Source of the DNA: Silene conica | Taxonomy: Eukaryota; Streptophyta; Magnoliopsida; Caryophyllales; Caryophyllaceae | DNA: 64,000 bases | Reading direction: 5' to 3' | Assembly (NCBI GenBank): GCA_029255685.2 | Contig: CM055311.2 | Span: 5,957,031 to 6,021,030 of the forward strand | Notes under the pieces: generated by a model | The model's input: the letters and a program-made list of their open reading frames with translations, nothing else | Database searches by the model: none | What the model was told of the DNA's origin: nothing | Position numbers and translations under genes: made by a program | Shown here: piece by piece, positions 34,572-47,922 of the stretch | Numbering within the stretch: the first letter of the stretch is position 1 | Layout of the letters: the number at the start of each line of letters is the position of its first letter

Positions 34572-37500
34572 ATGGCTGGTGAAGACCCAATGCCAAGTGC
34601 CAAGCTAGCACGTGAATCCTGGCTAAAGGCCTTCATGGACTCCATGAATCAGTCAACTAGACTGAGGAATGATGGGTCAAACTTCTCTGACTGGGAGGCA
34701 GCACTACGGAATGCTGCCATTGCTGACGGAAAGCTCAAGTACTTAACTGAGCCCATTCCGCCACACCCAGGAACTGGAGCTAGAGCTAACGAAGTTCGCG
34801 CTCATAGCGACTTCGTCATGGAAGCGGGTGCGATAAAGAACGTACTCATCTATGCAATGGAATCCAATTTGCAAAGACGCTTCATAACCCATGGTGCAAA
34901 CAAGATTTTCACCACGCTCACTAACGAATTCTCAAAGGCTCCGAGAATCGTTTCTTATGAGCATACCTGTCGCTTCTTTGAGGCGAAACTCCAGAAGGGC
35001 CAAGCTGTTAGCCCACATATTCTTCACATGATTGAGAATATCGAGAAACTGGAGGCCCTAAACTGCAAGATCAGTGAGAACATAATCGTTGATCGAATGC
35101 TTCATTCACTTCATGATGGGTTCGCCCTCTTTAGGGCCAACTATTACATGAATGACATGAAGAAGACTCCTCATGAGCTCCACTCCCTTCTCGTACAGAC
35201 TGAGAAGGATCTGAAATTAAGTGGGAGCATGAAGCAGGATGTTCTCATGATCTCCAGTAAGGGAAAGGGTAAGGGTAAAGCTAAAGCTCAGGGCGACCTA
35301 ACAGTAGGAAAGCCCAGGTTCAAGAAACCAGGATTTACTAAGAGTGGGCCAGGTGAGTCGAGCAACTCACAGGGCAAGACTAAGAGCAAGGATACTAGCA
35401 TGGAATGTCACCATTGCCACAAGACTGGGCATTGGAGGCGCTCATGCCCCGTGTATCGCGAGGACATTAAGGCAGGCCGCGTTACTCCTGTTGGTATGTC
35501 TTCTTCTTCTTTTATTCACATGATTGAGATTAACCACGCAAGTTGCGGAACTTGGGTACTTGATACTGGTTGTGGTTCTCATCTATGTAATCATGTGCAG
35601 GGCCTCCGAAACCAAGAACCCCTAATCAAGGGTGAGGTTGACCTGCGTGTCGGGAATGGAGCACGTGTTGCTGCAATCTCGAAGGGAACATACGTGATCC
35701 AGCTTCCAAGTGGATTCGAGTTATTTTTATATAACTGTTATTATGTTCCTAGTTTGTCCAAAAACATTATTTCAGTTTCTGCGCTTGACAAACTCGGCTT
35801 TTCATTTGTAATAGAGAATAATAGCTGTATTTTCTTCTTACACAATATGATTTATGGCAAGGCAGTTTCCATGAATGGAATTTATGTTTTAGATCAAAAC
35901 ACCGAGATATTACATGTGAATAATAAAAGATTAAAGGTAGGTGACAAAGATCAAACTTACTTATGGCATTGTCGTATGGGACACATAAATGAGAAACGCG
36001 TAAAACAGCTCATACAGAACGGAGCTATCTCGCCCTTTGATTTCGAATCATATGGCACGTGTGAATCATGTCTCATCGGCAAAATGACTCGTATTTCCTT
36101 CAAAGGTGTTGGAATGCGCGCTGCCGACCTATTAGGACTCATACATACCGACGTATGTGGCCCTATGTCGATCAACGCACGAGAAGGCTATAGGTATTTC
36201 ATCACTTTCACGGATGATTTGAGTAGATATGGCTATGTCTACTTGATGAAACATAAAAGTGAATCCTTTGACAAGTTCAAAGAATACCAGAATCGGGTAC
36301 AGAACCAGCTGGGTAGAAAGATTAAAGCACTACGTTCGGATCGTGGTGGTGAGTATCTTTCACACGAGTTTGATCAACACCTTAAAGACTGTGGCATCAT
36401 GCTACAGTTGACTCCACCTGGAGCACCACAATTAAATGGTGTGTCCGAACGGAGAAATCGAACTCTACTCGATATGGTTCGATCCATGATGAGTCACACC
36501 GTCGTGCCTGATTCATTGTGGGGCTATGCTCTTTTGTCGGCCGCTCTAATACTTAACCGAAGTCCGTCTAAAGCCGTAGACAAGACTCCATACGAATTAT
36601 GGAAGGGAACGGTCCCTAACTTGTCCTTTATTCGGGTTTGGGGCTGCGAGGCTTATGTCAAGTGGAGACACGAGGATAAGCTCGGCCCGCGATCGGTCAA
36701 GACATACTTTATAGGTTATCCAAAGGGAACTTTTGGTCATTACTTCTACTCGCCAACCGAACAACATGTTTTTGTTGCGGCTAGTGCGACGTTCTTAGAG
36801 AAAGAATTTCTCGAGAACAAGTCGAGTAATAGAACCTTCGAGTTATCGGAGGTTCAAGAACCAACTGCCGAGCAACCATTGGAGGAAACAGTTCCTTCAA
36901 CCGAGGCTGCGGTAGATATTCCTGAGGAACCTAGGAGGTCGGGAAGAGTCTCTATTCCTCCGGACAGATACATTGGTATGGTCGAGGAACATGATACAGA
37001 TGACGTCTTACTCCTAGAGGGTAATGAACCCACAACCTATAAAGGTGCCATGACTAGTTCTGACTCAAAGCTATGGCTAGAAGCCATGCAATCCGAGATG
37101 GACTCCATGTATGAGAACAACGTGTGGGATCTTGTGGACATACCTGCAAAGGTACGTCCCCTTCAATGCAAATGGCTTTACAAGATAAAGCATGCCGTGG
37201 AAGGACAACAAGATATCCACAAGGCTAGACTAGTTGCTAAAGGTTTCACTCAAGTGCCAGGCTTGCACTATGATGAGATCTTTGCACCCGTAGTCATGCT
37301 ACGTTCCATTCGGATTATCTTAGCGATCGCCGCATTTCATGATTATGAAATATGGCAAATGGACGTTAAAACCGCCTTCTTAAACGGTTATTTGGAGGAA
37401 GAGTTGTACATGGTACAACCCGAGGGTTTTATCGATCCAGCACATCCTAAGAAAGTTTGCAAGCTTAAGCGTTCCATCTATGGACTTAAGCAAGCATCGC

Positions 37501-38601
37501 GGAGTTGGAATCATCGCTTCGACCAAGTGATAAAAGAGAATGGATTCATTCGATCAGTCGAGGAACCATGTCTCTATATCAAGTCGAGTGGGAGCAAGAT
37601 TGTATTCCTAGTACTGTATGTCGACGACATACTCTTGATTGGGAATGACATACCTCTCCTATCTTCGGTTAAAGCATGGTTGAAAAACCATTTCCAGATG
37701 AAAGATCTGGGAGAGGCACAAAGAATTTTGGGCATCCGTATCTACAGGGATAGATCACGACGGATGTTGTCTCTCAGTCAGGAGCCTTATATAGATAAGA
37801 TTCTAGAGAGATTCAGTATGACGAACTCCAAGAATGGGTTCCTTCCTATGACTCCTGGGCTTCACTTGAGCAAGACTCAAGAAGCTAAGTCATTGGAAGA
37901 GAGAGCGCATGAGTCGGATTCCTTATGCTTCGGCAATAGGATCGATCATGTATGCCATGATATGCACACGTCCAGACGTTGCATATGCATTGAGTATGAC
38001 TAGTCGATTCCAAGCTCATCCAGGTGAACAACACTGGATGGCCGTGAAAAACATTCTTAAGTACCTACGGAGGACTAAAGATTGGGGATTGACTTACGGA
38101 GGCGACTCGACGCTCTGCGCCACGGGTTACGCAGATGCTAGCTTCCAAACGGATCGAGATGACTCGAAATCTCAATCTGGATTCGTTTTTACTCTTAATG
38201 GTGCTGCTGTCAGCTGGAAAAGTTCTAAACAGAGTGTTACAGCAGATTCTACGATTGAGTCCGAGTACTATGCCGCCTCAGAAGCAGCTAAGGAAGCAAT
38301 ATGGATGCGTCAATTCTTACAAGGACTATCAGTAGTGCCTAGTTCGAATGACCCAATCACCGTTTATTGTGATAATAAAGGTGCCATCTTCCAAGCTAAG
38401 GAGCATAAGTCTAGCAACAAGGCTAGGCATGTACAATGGAAAGCTCATCTAATCAGAGATTACGTGGAGCAAAAGGAGATTTTCATTGATAAGATCGCTA
38501 CGGATGACAACATAGCTGATCCTCTCACAAAAGCATTACCACGTGATAAGCATGAAGGGCACATTCATTCCATGGGAATTGGATGTGTTCCTAAGTTGTA
38601 G
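34572..38601 (+). pseudogene. gag-pol: E3 Gag-Pol polyprotein, one frameshift
   Basis: Start ATG at 34572; the first frame gives 1143 residues (to 38003) and the rest continues in another frame to TAG at 38599-38601. Order: Gag core (residues about 15-220); zinc knuckle CHHCHKTGHWRRSC (about 279); protease DTGCGSH (about 330); GAG-pre-integrase zinc motif (about 464-505); integrase core with Asp in HTDVCG (about 524), Asp in SDRGGEY (about 588) and Glu in SERRNRT (about 625); RT with MDVKTAFLNG (about 930) and YVDD (about 1015); RNase H in the second frame (GYADAS, 38120; ESEYYA, 38262). The break lies near 37908-37914 and fits loss of two bases. Copia order (integrase before RT) is clear. 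A candidate gag intron (35494-35600) is described separately. Confidence 0.93.
35494..35600 (+). other. Candidate gag-specific intron in E3
   Basis: Donor G|GTATGT right after the Val-Gly codons that follow the zinc knuckle, then a T-rich run, and acceptor GTGCAG at 35600. Splicing deletes 107 nt including the protease DTG site and puts the downstream exon in a frame that stops after about 11 codons (VGPPKPR-type tail). This mirrors splicing reported for barley BARE and Arabidopsis ATCOPIA93, which boosts Gag over Pol. No transcript evidence is available here. Confidence 0.55.
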
Positions 38602-39463
38602 TACTCTTTTATGAATTCATGTAATAATTCATTTTCTCGTGTACTCTATTCAACCTTATTGTTATGATATAAAATGTTTTGTTTCTCATGTGGAATTGTA
38701 CGCCAATTTTGAACACCAAAAAGTGAACTGATTAACATTACATCGTTTTGGTCCTTGATTACCCACTTGAGCTGATAACTCAGGTAATCATTTTGTGACG
38801 TTGGTTGATGGTGGGTTCAACGAGCCATAAGTCACGCGGCTGACTGACCAATCACAAAGGCGAGTTATACGGATATCTCGTAGGACACCCCGTGACAACG
38901 TTATGGAGTCCTAAATGTTTTATAACATTGGGTGCCTGGTCGTGGATAGGACCTCCATAGTGTTCCTTAGAGTCGAGTCTTTTGACCTTCAACTGTCTCT
39001 TGAGATTAAGACAGATTTTGGGTAACTTTGGTTTCTTTCCCACGGTCACCGTAACAGGGGCCAAGAGGATTTTTTCTGGGTTATTTCATGCTGGGCGATA
39101 TCGGCAGGATTCGAGTTGAGGGAAATATCCAAACCCTTATCAGGATTTTATCATTTCTCAGGGCCACTCGAGGAGTAGTAACTGAAATGCATGGCCATGC
39201 TCGAATACAGATTCGTTTTATCAGTTAAGTTACTCTCTAGTCGGGGAAACCACTCTTGATACAAATCGCTTGTGAGATACGACCTTTGCGAATGCGGATT
39301 TGCAAATTGTCTTACATTGAGTGGGAGAAATTTTAAAAGGATATGAGATTCGGTTATCGCACCTACACTTGTACGGACAAGTGGGAGTTTGTTGGAGCTT
39401 GTGTCCTCCACATGTAGTGTGATAACGTCATTGCACGTACCCTTGTACGGACAAGTGGGAGAT
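38602..39463 (+). other. E3 3' untranslated region
   Basis: Non-coding. 39140-39320 matches the minus strand of E1 and E2 next to their 3' LTRs (CTCAGGGCCACTCGAGGA and TTGAGTGGGAGA words). Near its end, ACGGACAAGTGGGAG plus an LTR-like head occurs twice (39376-39425 and 39448-39480). Confidence 0.75.
39453..39463 (+). other. E3 polypurine tract
   Basis: AAGTGGGAGAT directly before the 3' LTR TGTTGGGG, the standard Copia arrangement. Confidence 0.88.
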
Positions 39464-40464
39464 TGTTGGGGCTGGTGTCCTTGACAATTAAGTACAATGA
39501 CTTATTAAATCTCTTTAAGGATCACAAGGGCATACTTTTGTATTATTACCAGTTGATCCACGTTTATCAATAACGGTTGGCTTGCTAGATAAGTTTGACG
39601 TTATTGTCATACGGATGGCGGTGATCAACTGGTCCCTATACGTCACACCTATAGGACACGTTTGAGAGATGTGAAGGTATAAAAATACAATCACATTTAT
39701 GCCGGATATGACTAAACAGTTAGTCAGAGGTATTGACTATTAAATTAGTCAATAAGATGTTGAGATTATTATTTAATACGGATTAAATAATTTTAGCTAA
39801 TACGGATTGCATGATTAATTCGTAAAATTAAATATAAACGGTTATATTTAATTAAATATTGTATTCGCGTATTAATATAAACAGTTATATTAATTTGGGT
39901 AATTATACAATATCGTAATTTTATCAGACCATTATTAATACATCGACTGCATTAATATCTGATAACATGCATACGATTTATAAACAAAACCCGCGAATAA
40001 AGTTTAGCTAAATGGGTCGAATCACAAATTAGAATAAGGTAAGAGTGGAAAGCCCACTCCTACCCTATTGGAAATTTCGGCCAAAAGAGCTACATAAGGA
40101 GGAGGACTCTCCTTATGTCAGGGACTCTTGTTTCACTGTTTAAACAAATCTCAAGGAAAAATTAGGGTTTTGAGAGTTTTCTTCTCCCAAAACCTCAGAT
40201 CTCACATCTAAAACTTAAATAGCTCTCCCAATATTGCAAGGCAGTTGGAGAGGATTTCTAGCAGACGCGGCCACGTCTCATTCTAAGTCTTGGGTGCAAG
40301 TTATAGGAGGGAATTTGTGTTAATTCCTGTTCTTAGGCCTTTCGCACAAGGACCAAAGGTTGATTTCTTTTTCATGCTTTTTATTAACTTATGACTATAA
40401 TCACAATTGTATGTTTCATTATAATCCTGCAAGTTTGGGGCGAATACATGCTTTATTCCCCACA
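39464..40464 (+). repeat. 3' LTR of E3
   Basis: 1001 bp, about 99% identical to 31895-32895, ending CCCCACA followed by TSD AAATC. Confidence 0.95.
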
Positions 40465-40469
40465 AAATC

Positions 40470-43430
40470 TCACTATTTTAGGCAGTTTTCAACTAATTGA
40501 ACAACTTCCTAATATTACTCTACAATCATATCAATATTGCCTGAAAAATTTGTAAAATATTTTCAGAGTATCTTCGACCTTCTTCTTCATTGACGATTAA
40601 TTTGGATTTTCATTTGATTAATTATCTCCGTCTTATTTACACACATTACCCAGATTTATGTTTCATTTGTAATGGAAATCGATCAAGTTTTGTTTGTTAT
40701 TTTGTCTACAATGTATTATATGTAATTGATATCAATCATTGCATGCATCATTTATTTTGAACATTTTGCAAATCATTTAAGTTTCGATGCAGTAGATGAG
40801 ATTCCCAAAGAAACGACGATGAATATGCAAAAACATGACGATTTGATAGAAATAGAAGGTATTGTTAACTACGACTAATTTATTTGTTATGTTTAATACT
40901 TTTGTTTACAAACTAATTTGTTTCCCCTTGTAATTTGTAGCACTGGCGATGATGAAATTTTTTAAATATGATCATTCAATACCGTTTGAGGAAGATGATC
41001 CCACAATAACAGAGGATGATTGTAAATAATTATTGGAGGAGATAATTGCATCAATTTCGTACCTCTTTTTTCTTATTATGTACCCTCAGAGTCGACAAAT
41101 AATCAGCTGCATGAGTTTCGTACCTTATTTTCCTTTTACGTACCTACAAACTAGATAAATAATAAATTGCATCAATTTCGTACCTATTTTTCCTTGTGAC
41201 GTACTATCAATCACTTGTGTATTGGTTTTCCCTTGTTACGTACCACTGTTTCCTTGTACTTTTTATCATGATGTAGGAGTGATTTGAGATGGAATATAAA
41301 TGCTTTTACGGACCTTTGATTCTGCTAGCTAGTACTCTAATCTTGTTCATGCCGAAAGTTTGATAAAGTTGGAATGTTGTGCTATCATTTTCTTCATGTA
41401 TTTTATGTGAGTTTAGTATCTAATATTCCGAACCGATTGTTAATTACACGTTTAATTTTATATCCAACACATCGTTAGTCCTATAACCGCAGAAGACAAT
41501 TTAATAGTAGACCTTCCATAATTTTACAAAACATGCTAAAGCGGTACGTATTTTCAAAAATACAGTACGACTCCTATAACACCGTAACATATTAGTGTTT
41601 ATTTTTGTATAGGTTTAATACATTACGGTTATATTATACGTCATTCCTTGCAAAAGTTAGTACCGTAACATGTGTTTAATCACTTTAAGATTAATTACAT
41701 TATCCATGATAACGTTGACCAATACGTTACGTCGAAAAGGCAAAAATATTGTATCTTGTTTCAAATATACGCATTCTGAGAACACCCTAATGTTACATAT
41801 AAATATAAAAATTACACATACAATTATCATTCTTTAAATGGTACGTAAATTTCATTCCAGCAAGAACACAATAATTAGTAGAAGAACATAGTTGTCAAAC
41901 TAAAGTTACATAACACTTTCAAAATCATGTCTAACAAAATACAACAAACAACGACCAAATAATTTTACTACATAATCAAACTTAAATTGTCTAAAAACCA
42001 TCGACATTGCGTAAATAAGCGAAAAACATTTTTTCTTTTTGCTGCCTTTTTCTTGCTCCTTTCACTCAAACTAATATTTTACTTTTCCTTCGTATTTGAG
42101 CATTTCCCCTTTTCTGTCATTATAAAAATTATTGGTTGTAGAGTAATGTACAATAGAAATGCTAAAATACAAGTACAAAAAAGAAACATAATGGTATTAT
42201 ATACAGAAATACAAAACAACAAATAAAGGTACCATATCTAGAGAACATATACAAAAACACAAATTAAAGGTACTATATAACAGAAATACAATTCACCTAT
42301 ATTAAGATATAAGTACAAAATTTAACAGAACAAGTACCAGAAGTCAAGATATACCAAAGAACAAATTTAAGGTAACATATAACAACTATACAATTAGGCT
42401 CTATTAAGGTATGAATACAAAATGTATAAAAAATAGGTACAAAACATCAAAAGTTGCAAAAGTAAAAAGTGAAAGTTACATAACAAAAATAAATTTAGGC
42501 TATAATTCGGTACTAAGTACAAAATTTAACAAAAACAAGCTGATACTAGAAGTAAAACAATATACAAAAGAACATATTTAATGTATCATATAACAACTAT
42601 ACAATTAAGCTTCATTGGTGTACAAATACAAAATGTATGAAAACTGATACAAAACATCAAAAATTACACAAAATAACAAATTTAAAGGTACAACATAGAA
42701 AATACTCCAAGTACAATGTATAAGAAATTGAAAGAAAACAACATATCCAAGTACAAAATTACTACACAAGTACAAATCAGAAAAACAAAGATACAAAAAC
42801 TATAATTCGTAAAACTAGTACAGAATTAAAAGCCAATAAACGGATACATGTAGAAACAATAAGTAGAAACCAACACAAGTTCACTTAACACACAAAACCC
42901 TCAACAACAAGTACAAACACAACTAATTAAAAAGACACGAACTTTATTGTTGCACTAACAACAAAAACGAATCTAAAAAAACGAACGGATCCGTTGCTAC
43001 AATTATACATGCAAAATGATGAAAATATTGAGTACAAAAATAAAGATGCAATCAATAAAAATAATAGAAAAATATATATGAAAAATAACATACAAAAGCA
43101 CGATTTTTACTATCTTTTCGGTGCCGGCTTTAAAGGGTTTTTCTACCCGTCCTCTTCTTCATTATAAAATATTGCATTTCAAATTTGATGAAGAAATAAA
43201 CATTTGAATTGGAATGAGAATGAGAAAGGCTTTTGGATTTTTGGTGTTTTTGGAAACTACGGTAATTGAAAGAATGGTTGAGATTGTGTGGAGAAAGATT
43301 TTTTCTTTTAATTTCTTTCCTTTTTTCTCACTAAATAATTAATGTAAATTTGGTGAGTTTTATTCTCTCTCCTAGATATTCATATAAATGTTAATATGGT
43401 ATATTGATATGCTCCAAACAATATATGGGT
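40470..43430. other. MULE interior: exon-like pieces and short repeats
   Basis: An ATG near 40672 (MEIDQ), a T-rich intron-like stretch ending in GCAG (about 40790), then an open piece reading DEIPKETTMNMQKHDDLIEIE and another at 40940-41028 after TTTGTAG. This could be the 5' part of a FAR1/FHY3- or MULE-type gene; the match is weak. 41040-41260 holds about four diverged repeats with TTTCGTACCT and TTACGTACC; 42200-42800 holds diverged repeats with GGTACAAAA/ACAAGTACAAA words. Confidence 0.4.
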
Positions 43431-43486
43431 CGTCTCTCACTATTTTATCGAAAGACGGTCTCTCAGAAGACCTACTGCAGAGGGAA

Positions 43487-43683
43487 TAGAGCCTGAGTGT
43501 TAAACGTATTCACTTTAAATGGTTCCCAATTGTGTTTTATTCGATATAAAAAATTATAAGACATTATTTTAGTACTCTGTAGTGCAGCATATAATTTAAA
43601 ATAGTGACTATTTTGAGTGGATTCATTTTAAGAAAAGATGAACAACGAATTCTGAAACTTTCAGCAATGAAACAGAGGATAAA
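43487..43683. other. Spacer between MULE and E8
   Basis: Short AT-rich sequence; nothing recognised. Confidence 0.4.
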
Positions 43684-44814
43684 TGTAATATCCTGAATTT
43701 TCGGAAACATATTTTAATACTTAAATTTATTTCGGAAAATTATATTTTATTTTAATAAATTTATTTTAATAAAAATAACTCAAGTTCCGTCTTAAGGGAT
43801 TTACTTCTTAAAATGTTGAACACTTGAACCTCACTTTGCACTTCCGTTTCACAAGAAGTCCGACTCAATTCCCGACTCAACTTAAAACCCGACTCAAACT
43901 TGTGCATAAAAAGGAAAGAGGAAAGGTAATTTCCACTCACCTTCCTCACAACTCATTCTCGCCAAAAACCTTAACCTCCAAGTTTCTAAAAAATGGAGTA
44001 AACACTTCTTTCACTATTTTCAACACTCCGATTTCGTTATAAGTCCAAACGCGGTAATTCTTTCGCCATCGCGTTCCTTGTGTCTTTCCCGTCATTTCCA
44101 TATTTTCAATTTTCAGAATCGCTTCCGGGTAATTTCCGGTTGTTTTTTCTTAGTTTCGGAATTTTAGAGTTTTGAACTTGTTTTTTTGTTTTAAGGGACT
44201 AATCTTAAAGATCTTGAGGAGGATACTTACTTAATCGAAGACTCAAGTGAATAAAATGCTTAATAAGGCGACCTTGATGAGAAAACTCGATTTTTGTCTT
44301 AAATTGAGTTGACATGAGTTTTTTTATGGTGTTTATGTTAATGGATGATGATTATAACATATGATTATGTTGTGGGTAATTTATATTTTGAAATTCACAT
44401 GTTTGTGATAGAAAATGGGTATAATCTGATTTTGGGGTTATTGTTGATGAAATTATGTTGTGGTGTTAAACTATGATGGAATTTATGACGTATGATTCAT
44501 TTAGGTTGAATGTTCATGGCATGATTGAGTTTTCAGATTATTATGTTGAGTAAATTGTTAAGATTATGAAGATTATTCAAGAGTATTGAGTATCCGTCAC
44601 AATTTCTGTTTTGTGCATCTTTCGTGTGCTTCAATGCTTGTCACAGTTGGATGTTAGTAATCAAGTGTTAATGAGCAGTAGATTATATGTGATGTCCACA
44701 CTTTGGATTGTTGGGATTTTGTGCTGCTAGGATAGTCTTCTTTCATGCTTGAAATCGCTTGCAAGGAGTATAGAACGAATGTTAGAAGGATTATCGAATT
44801 GCAGGAATTCTGTC

Positions 44815-44915
44815 GCGGGTTTGCGGTGTAAACCGCAGGCTGCGGCTTTCACCGCAGGCCTGCGGCCTGGCCAGCGCAAGCTGCGGCCAGACAACGTAGG
44901 CTGCGCATTTTCCTG
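44815..44915. repeat. GC-rich palindromic cluster in E8
   Basis: CTGCGGC/GCCGCAG and GCAGGCCTGCGGCC words repeated within about 100 bp, far more GC-rich than the surroundings. Confidence 0.75.
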
Positions 44916-45144
44916 TGCTACGCTGTTTGCTCGTAGTTTCCGCGGGCTGTTTTGATTAATTAATACTAGTTGGTTATTGTATATTTTTAGTGGTGTTATG
45001 TGATAAATTTACTTAGTTAAGATGTATATTTTAGCTAGGTGAGAATTAGCAAAGTGATTAGTTACTTACCTTAAGTAAATTAATTCTTAAGTACTTGATT
45101 ATAAAGCTTGTCGGACTAAGTTAATTAACTGATAGCAATTGTTT

Positions 45145-47771
45145 TGTAACACCCCCATTTATTCAAGAGCCTTAGCAAGACATTCTCAAATAAATAGAGC
45201 TGTTACCATCTCGGAATGACCGAGGTAGTGAATAACAAAGTAAAAACAAACCAACGTAGTTTATATAAAACTGATTAATTTTAAACTTTATATATTACAA
45301 TTACTACGTAGCGGAAAAGAAAGTACAGCTGATAACTTCTAAATATGTGGTATAATTCTAAGTCAATCCATCCAAGTGCTCACGCCATCCCACGCTCCTA
45401 TAGATTCATCTTTCCTGTCAAAACTGCTCCCCACTACGGATCATCACAGTTGTCAAACGAATACACGTTCAACCTCGCGGTTGAGTAGGATAATAATCAA
45501 ACCAATAAATATACAATGAATGAGTATGCAAATGAAGATGCAATGCCATGGCCTTTCAACTGAGCTCATCCCCAAACTTCCACCCGCCTCCTCCTGGCCG
45601 GCTCTGCCTCGATCGTCATCGAGAAACCAGCTTACAGCTGTACTACACCACCACGAAGGTATAAAACGGTGTCTGCCGGTAAGTTACTTATACATCACCC
45701 GAAGGCTCTTACCACGATGCCAGCCCAGGTTAAACCTGTATATATACCGATGCATATGCCATGCCAATGAATGCAACCATGCTATTTCCTAACTCAAATC
45801 GAATCCAACTGATAGTAATTTATATGCCAGAATGATGAACAATATCTCAACATACCAACCTCACATTATAAGTCATTCAATAGCACCCAAACAGAATAAG
45901 CAATCAAGATGACAAACACAATTATCCTACCTTTCAGCGAGCAATCCAATCACGCGGCTATTATTCAATTAGAAACAGTCTCCATGAAATCGACACCTAA
46001 CAAATATAATACACGTAATTACTAACTAATACAATCACGCTAACTAAAATAATATATAAACTATTCAAATTAATTAATTAATATATTACGGATAACGAGA
46101 CCATATTAATGGCGCTATATCAATTAACTTAATTAATCGATCAATAAAATATCGTCACATAACCAATAATATCATTATTACTATATTATTCGTATTAACA
46201 CATGTTGTTATAAAATATCCGTCTTCTAAAGGTACTACTAATTTTCTACTACTATTTCCGTTGGAACATAAAACTACAAGTATATGATGTACTTAATACG
46301 AAGTCTCGATACAAAAAGAAATCGTCTCAACACAAATATTATATATATGCAAATACTAGTTATATAACAATTATATAATTATGACTAACATTTAATTAAA
46401 GTTTATTTGTCATATGTGTATAACAGATTAAGAAGAACCCGACTTGTATTATTATAATTACGAACTTATGAAAATATAAATTTCAATTGACACATTAAAC
46501 GAACGCATCAGCTACACCAACCATGATTAACACTCGACAACCAACCCGAACCTTTCGTTTTTCCTATCTTTAACTACCTAAACATGGCATCTCACCACCA
46601 GTCGCTGCTACCACCAGCCACCACTACTACCGTCAGCCTTCGATGGTTCTAATAACAGCCCCGCAGCAGACCCGACACCCTACTGTCACCACTCACAACC
46701 TCATCAGAATCCAACAAGCCCATACCCAGAACCTAGAACAGGCGTGTCTACCACCTGAAACAACCCTCTCTTTTCTCTCTCTCCGCCTTGAACCACCTTA
46801 CCTAACCATCAACCCCAAACTCCCCTAACACCGGTGTTCCCAAGGGAGGCTTTCCTCCTGCCGACTACCGTCTTATGTCCCCAGAAACGTTCCCCAAAAA
46901 CCCGACTGCCAAACGTTAGCATCCCCTGTTTTACCGCACTCGACCCATCATTCGCCAAAAACCACTCGACCACCAACCTCACGACCATCCCGGTGGTCGT
47001 ACATAGCCCAGGAATCCACCCCACACGTTCCCAAGTCCAGGTAGTCTCGGGTCGGTTACAACCGAATAATAAACCATCGATTCCCCTGGTCTCAAAGGTG
47101 GTGTTTCGAACGTTTTCAGAAAAAATAAAAAAAATAGCGCAAGGCTTACCTGAGGTTGAAGACGACGACAAGTCTCGGTTGCTTTGGGATTTCAGACGAG
47201 GTAGGTGACTCGGCAGTGGTGAACGGTTGTGGGTGCGAAGGGTAGGTGAAGAAAGCATTAGGAAAAAAAAAACGTTTTACGCTTGAATATACAGACGTCT
47301 TGATATACAATGCATGTGGATGGTTGGATAATGAACGTGGTGCAAAGACCATCTTGATGTATGAATGTAATCTTTATTATTTACGTTGTGTTGTTTACGA
47401 GGTAATTAATACAAGAAACAATGTGTTATTTACATTGTATCGTAAATAATACGCGAGGTTCAAATAAACGTTAACTATCGTAAATTCTTACACATCCAAC
47501 CATCACACCTTCACATTAATATATAGTGTTTTCCCACATAAACGTAACGGCATCCAAATACTCGTAATGTTAAATTAAATATACAAGAATAAACACATTA
47601 CCAATATAAATATATATCAATACTATTTTATGAAAATAATAATAACAAAAGTAATAACAACGATATAACGTAGTAATAATATTAATAGCAATAATAATGG
47701 AACTATTACTATTATAATAATAAGAATTATATCAATAACAACAATAACAATAATACTAAGAATAGTAATAA

Positions 47772-47803
<32 letters not shown>

Positions 47804-47922
47804 GATATATAAAATACGTATACTTGTAAGATATCACTCTTATTAAATATAAAATCATCTTTAGTCAAAATAATTATATTAATATTCTATTATTACGAGG
47901 TATGAAAACAAAGGTTATTACA
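45145..47922 (-). repeat. 3' LTR of E6
   Basis: TGTAACACCC to GGTTATTACA. Contains a conserved stem TCAACCTCGCGGTTGA around 45469-45484 and an (AAT)n run at 47755-47805. An open frame of 149 codons (46809-47258, minus) is broken in the sister LTR and is not called a gene. Confidence 0.93.

Larger units (their letters stand above)
31895..40464 (+). mobile_element. E3: nearly intact autonomous Ty1/Copia retrotransposon
   Basis: TSD AAATC at 31890-31894 and 40465-40469. LTRs of 1001 bp each (31895-32895, 39464-40464) differ at about seven positions by eye. Primer site after the 5' LTR, polypurine tract before the 3' LTR, and a gag-protease-integrase-RT-RNase H coding region broken by one frameshift. 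Leader of about 1.7 kb. The high LTR identity means a recent insertion; a date needs a substitution rate for this species. Confidence 0.95.
31755..43477. mobile_element. Mutator-like (MULE) element with E3 nested inside
   Basis: 9-bp TSD CAGAGGGAA at 31746-31754 and 43478-43486. Imperfect terminal inverted repeats of about 50 bp share GAGAGACCG, TCTCAATAAA/TTTCGATAAA and GAGACGACCCA at the same distance from each end. Without E3 it is about 3.15 kb. No complete transposase is visible. Internal sequence includes short exon-like pieces at 40672-41028 and tandem repeats. Confidence 0.75.

Noticed and set aside
39376..39425. A separate truncated LTR insertion before the E3 3' LTR
   Set aside because: No TSD or second end; better explained as a short remnant or duplication within E3, reported as such.
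46809..47258. 149-codon open frame in the E6 left LTR
   Set aside because: The near-identical right LTR (53899-54293) has the same region split into two frames by one-base changes, and no domain is visible.
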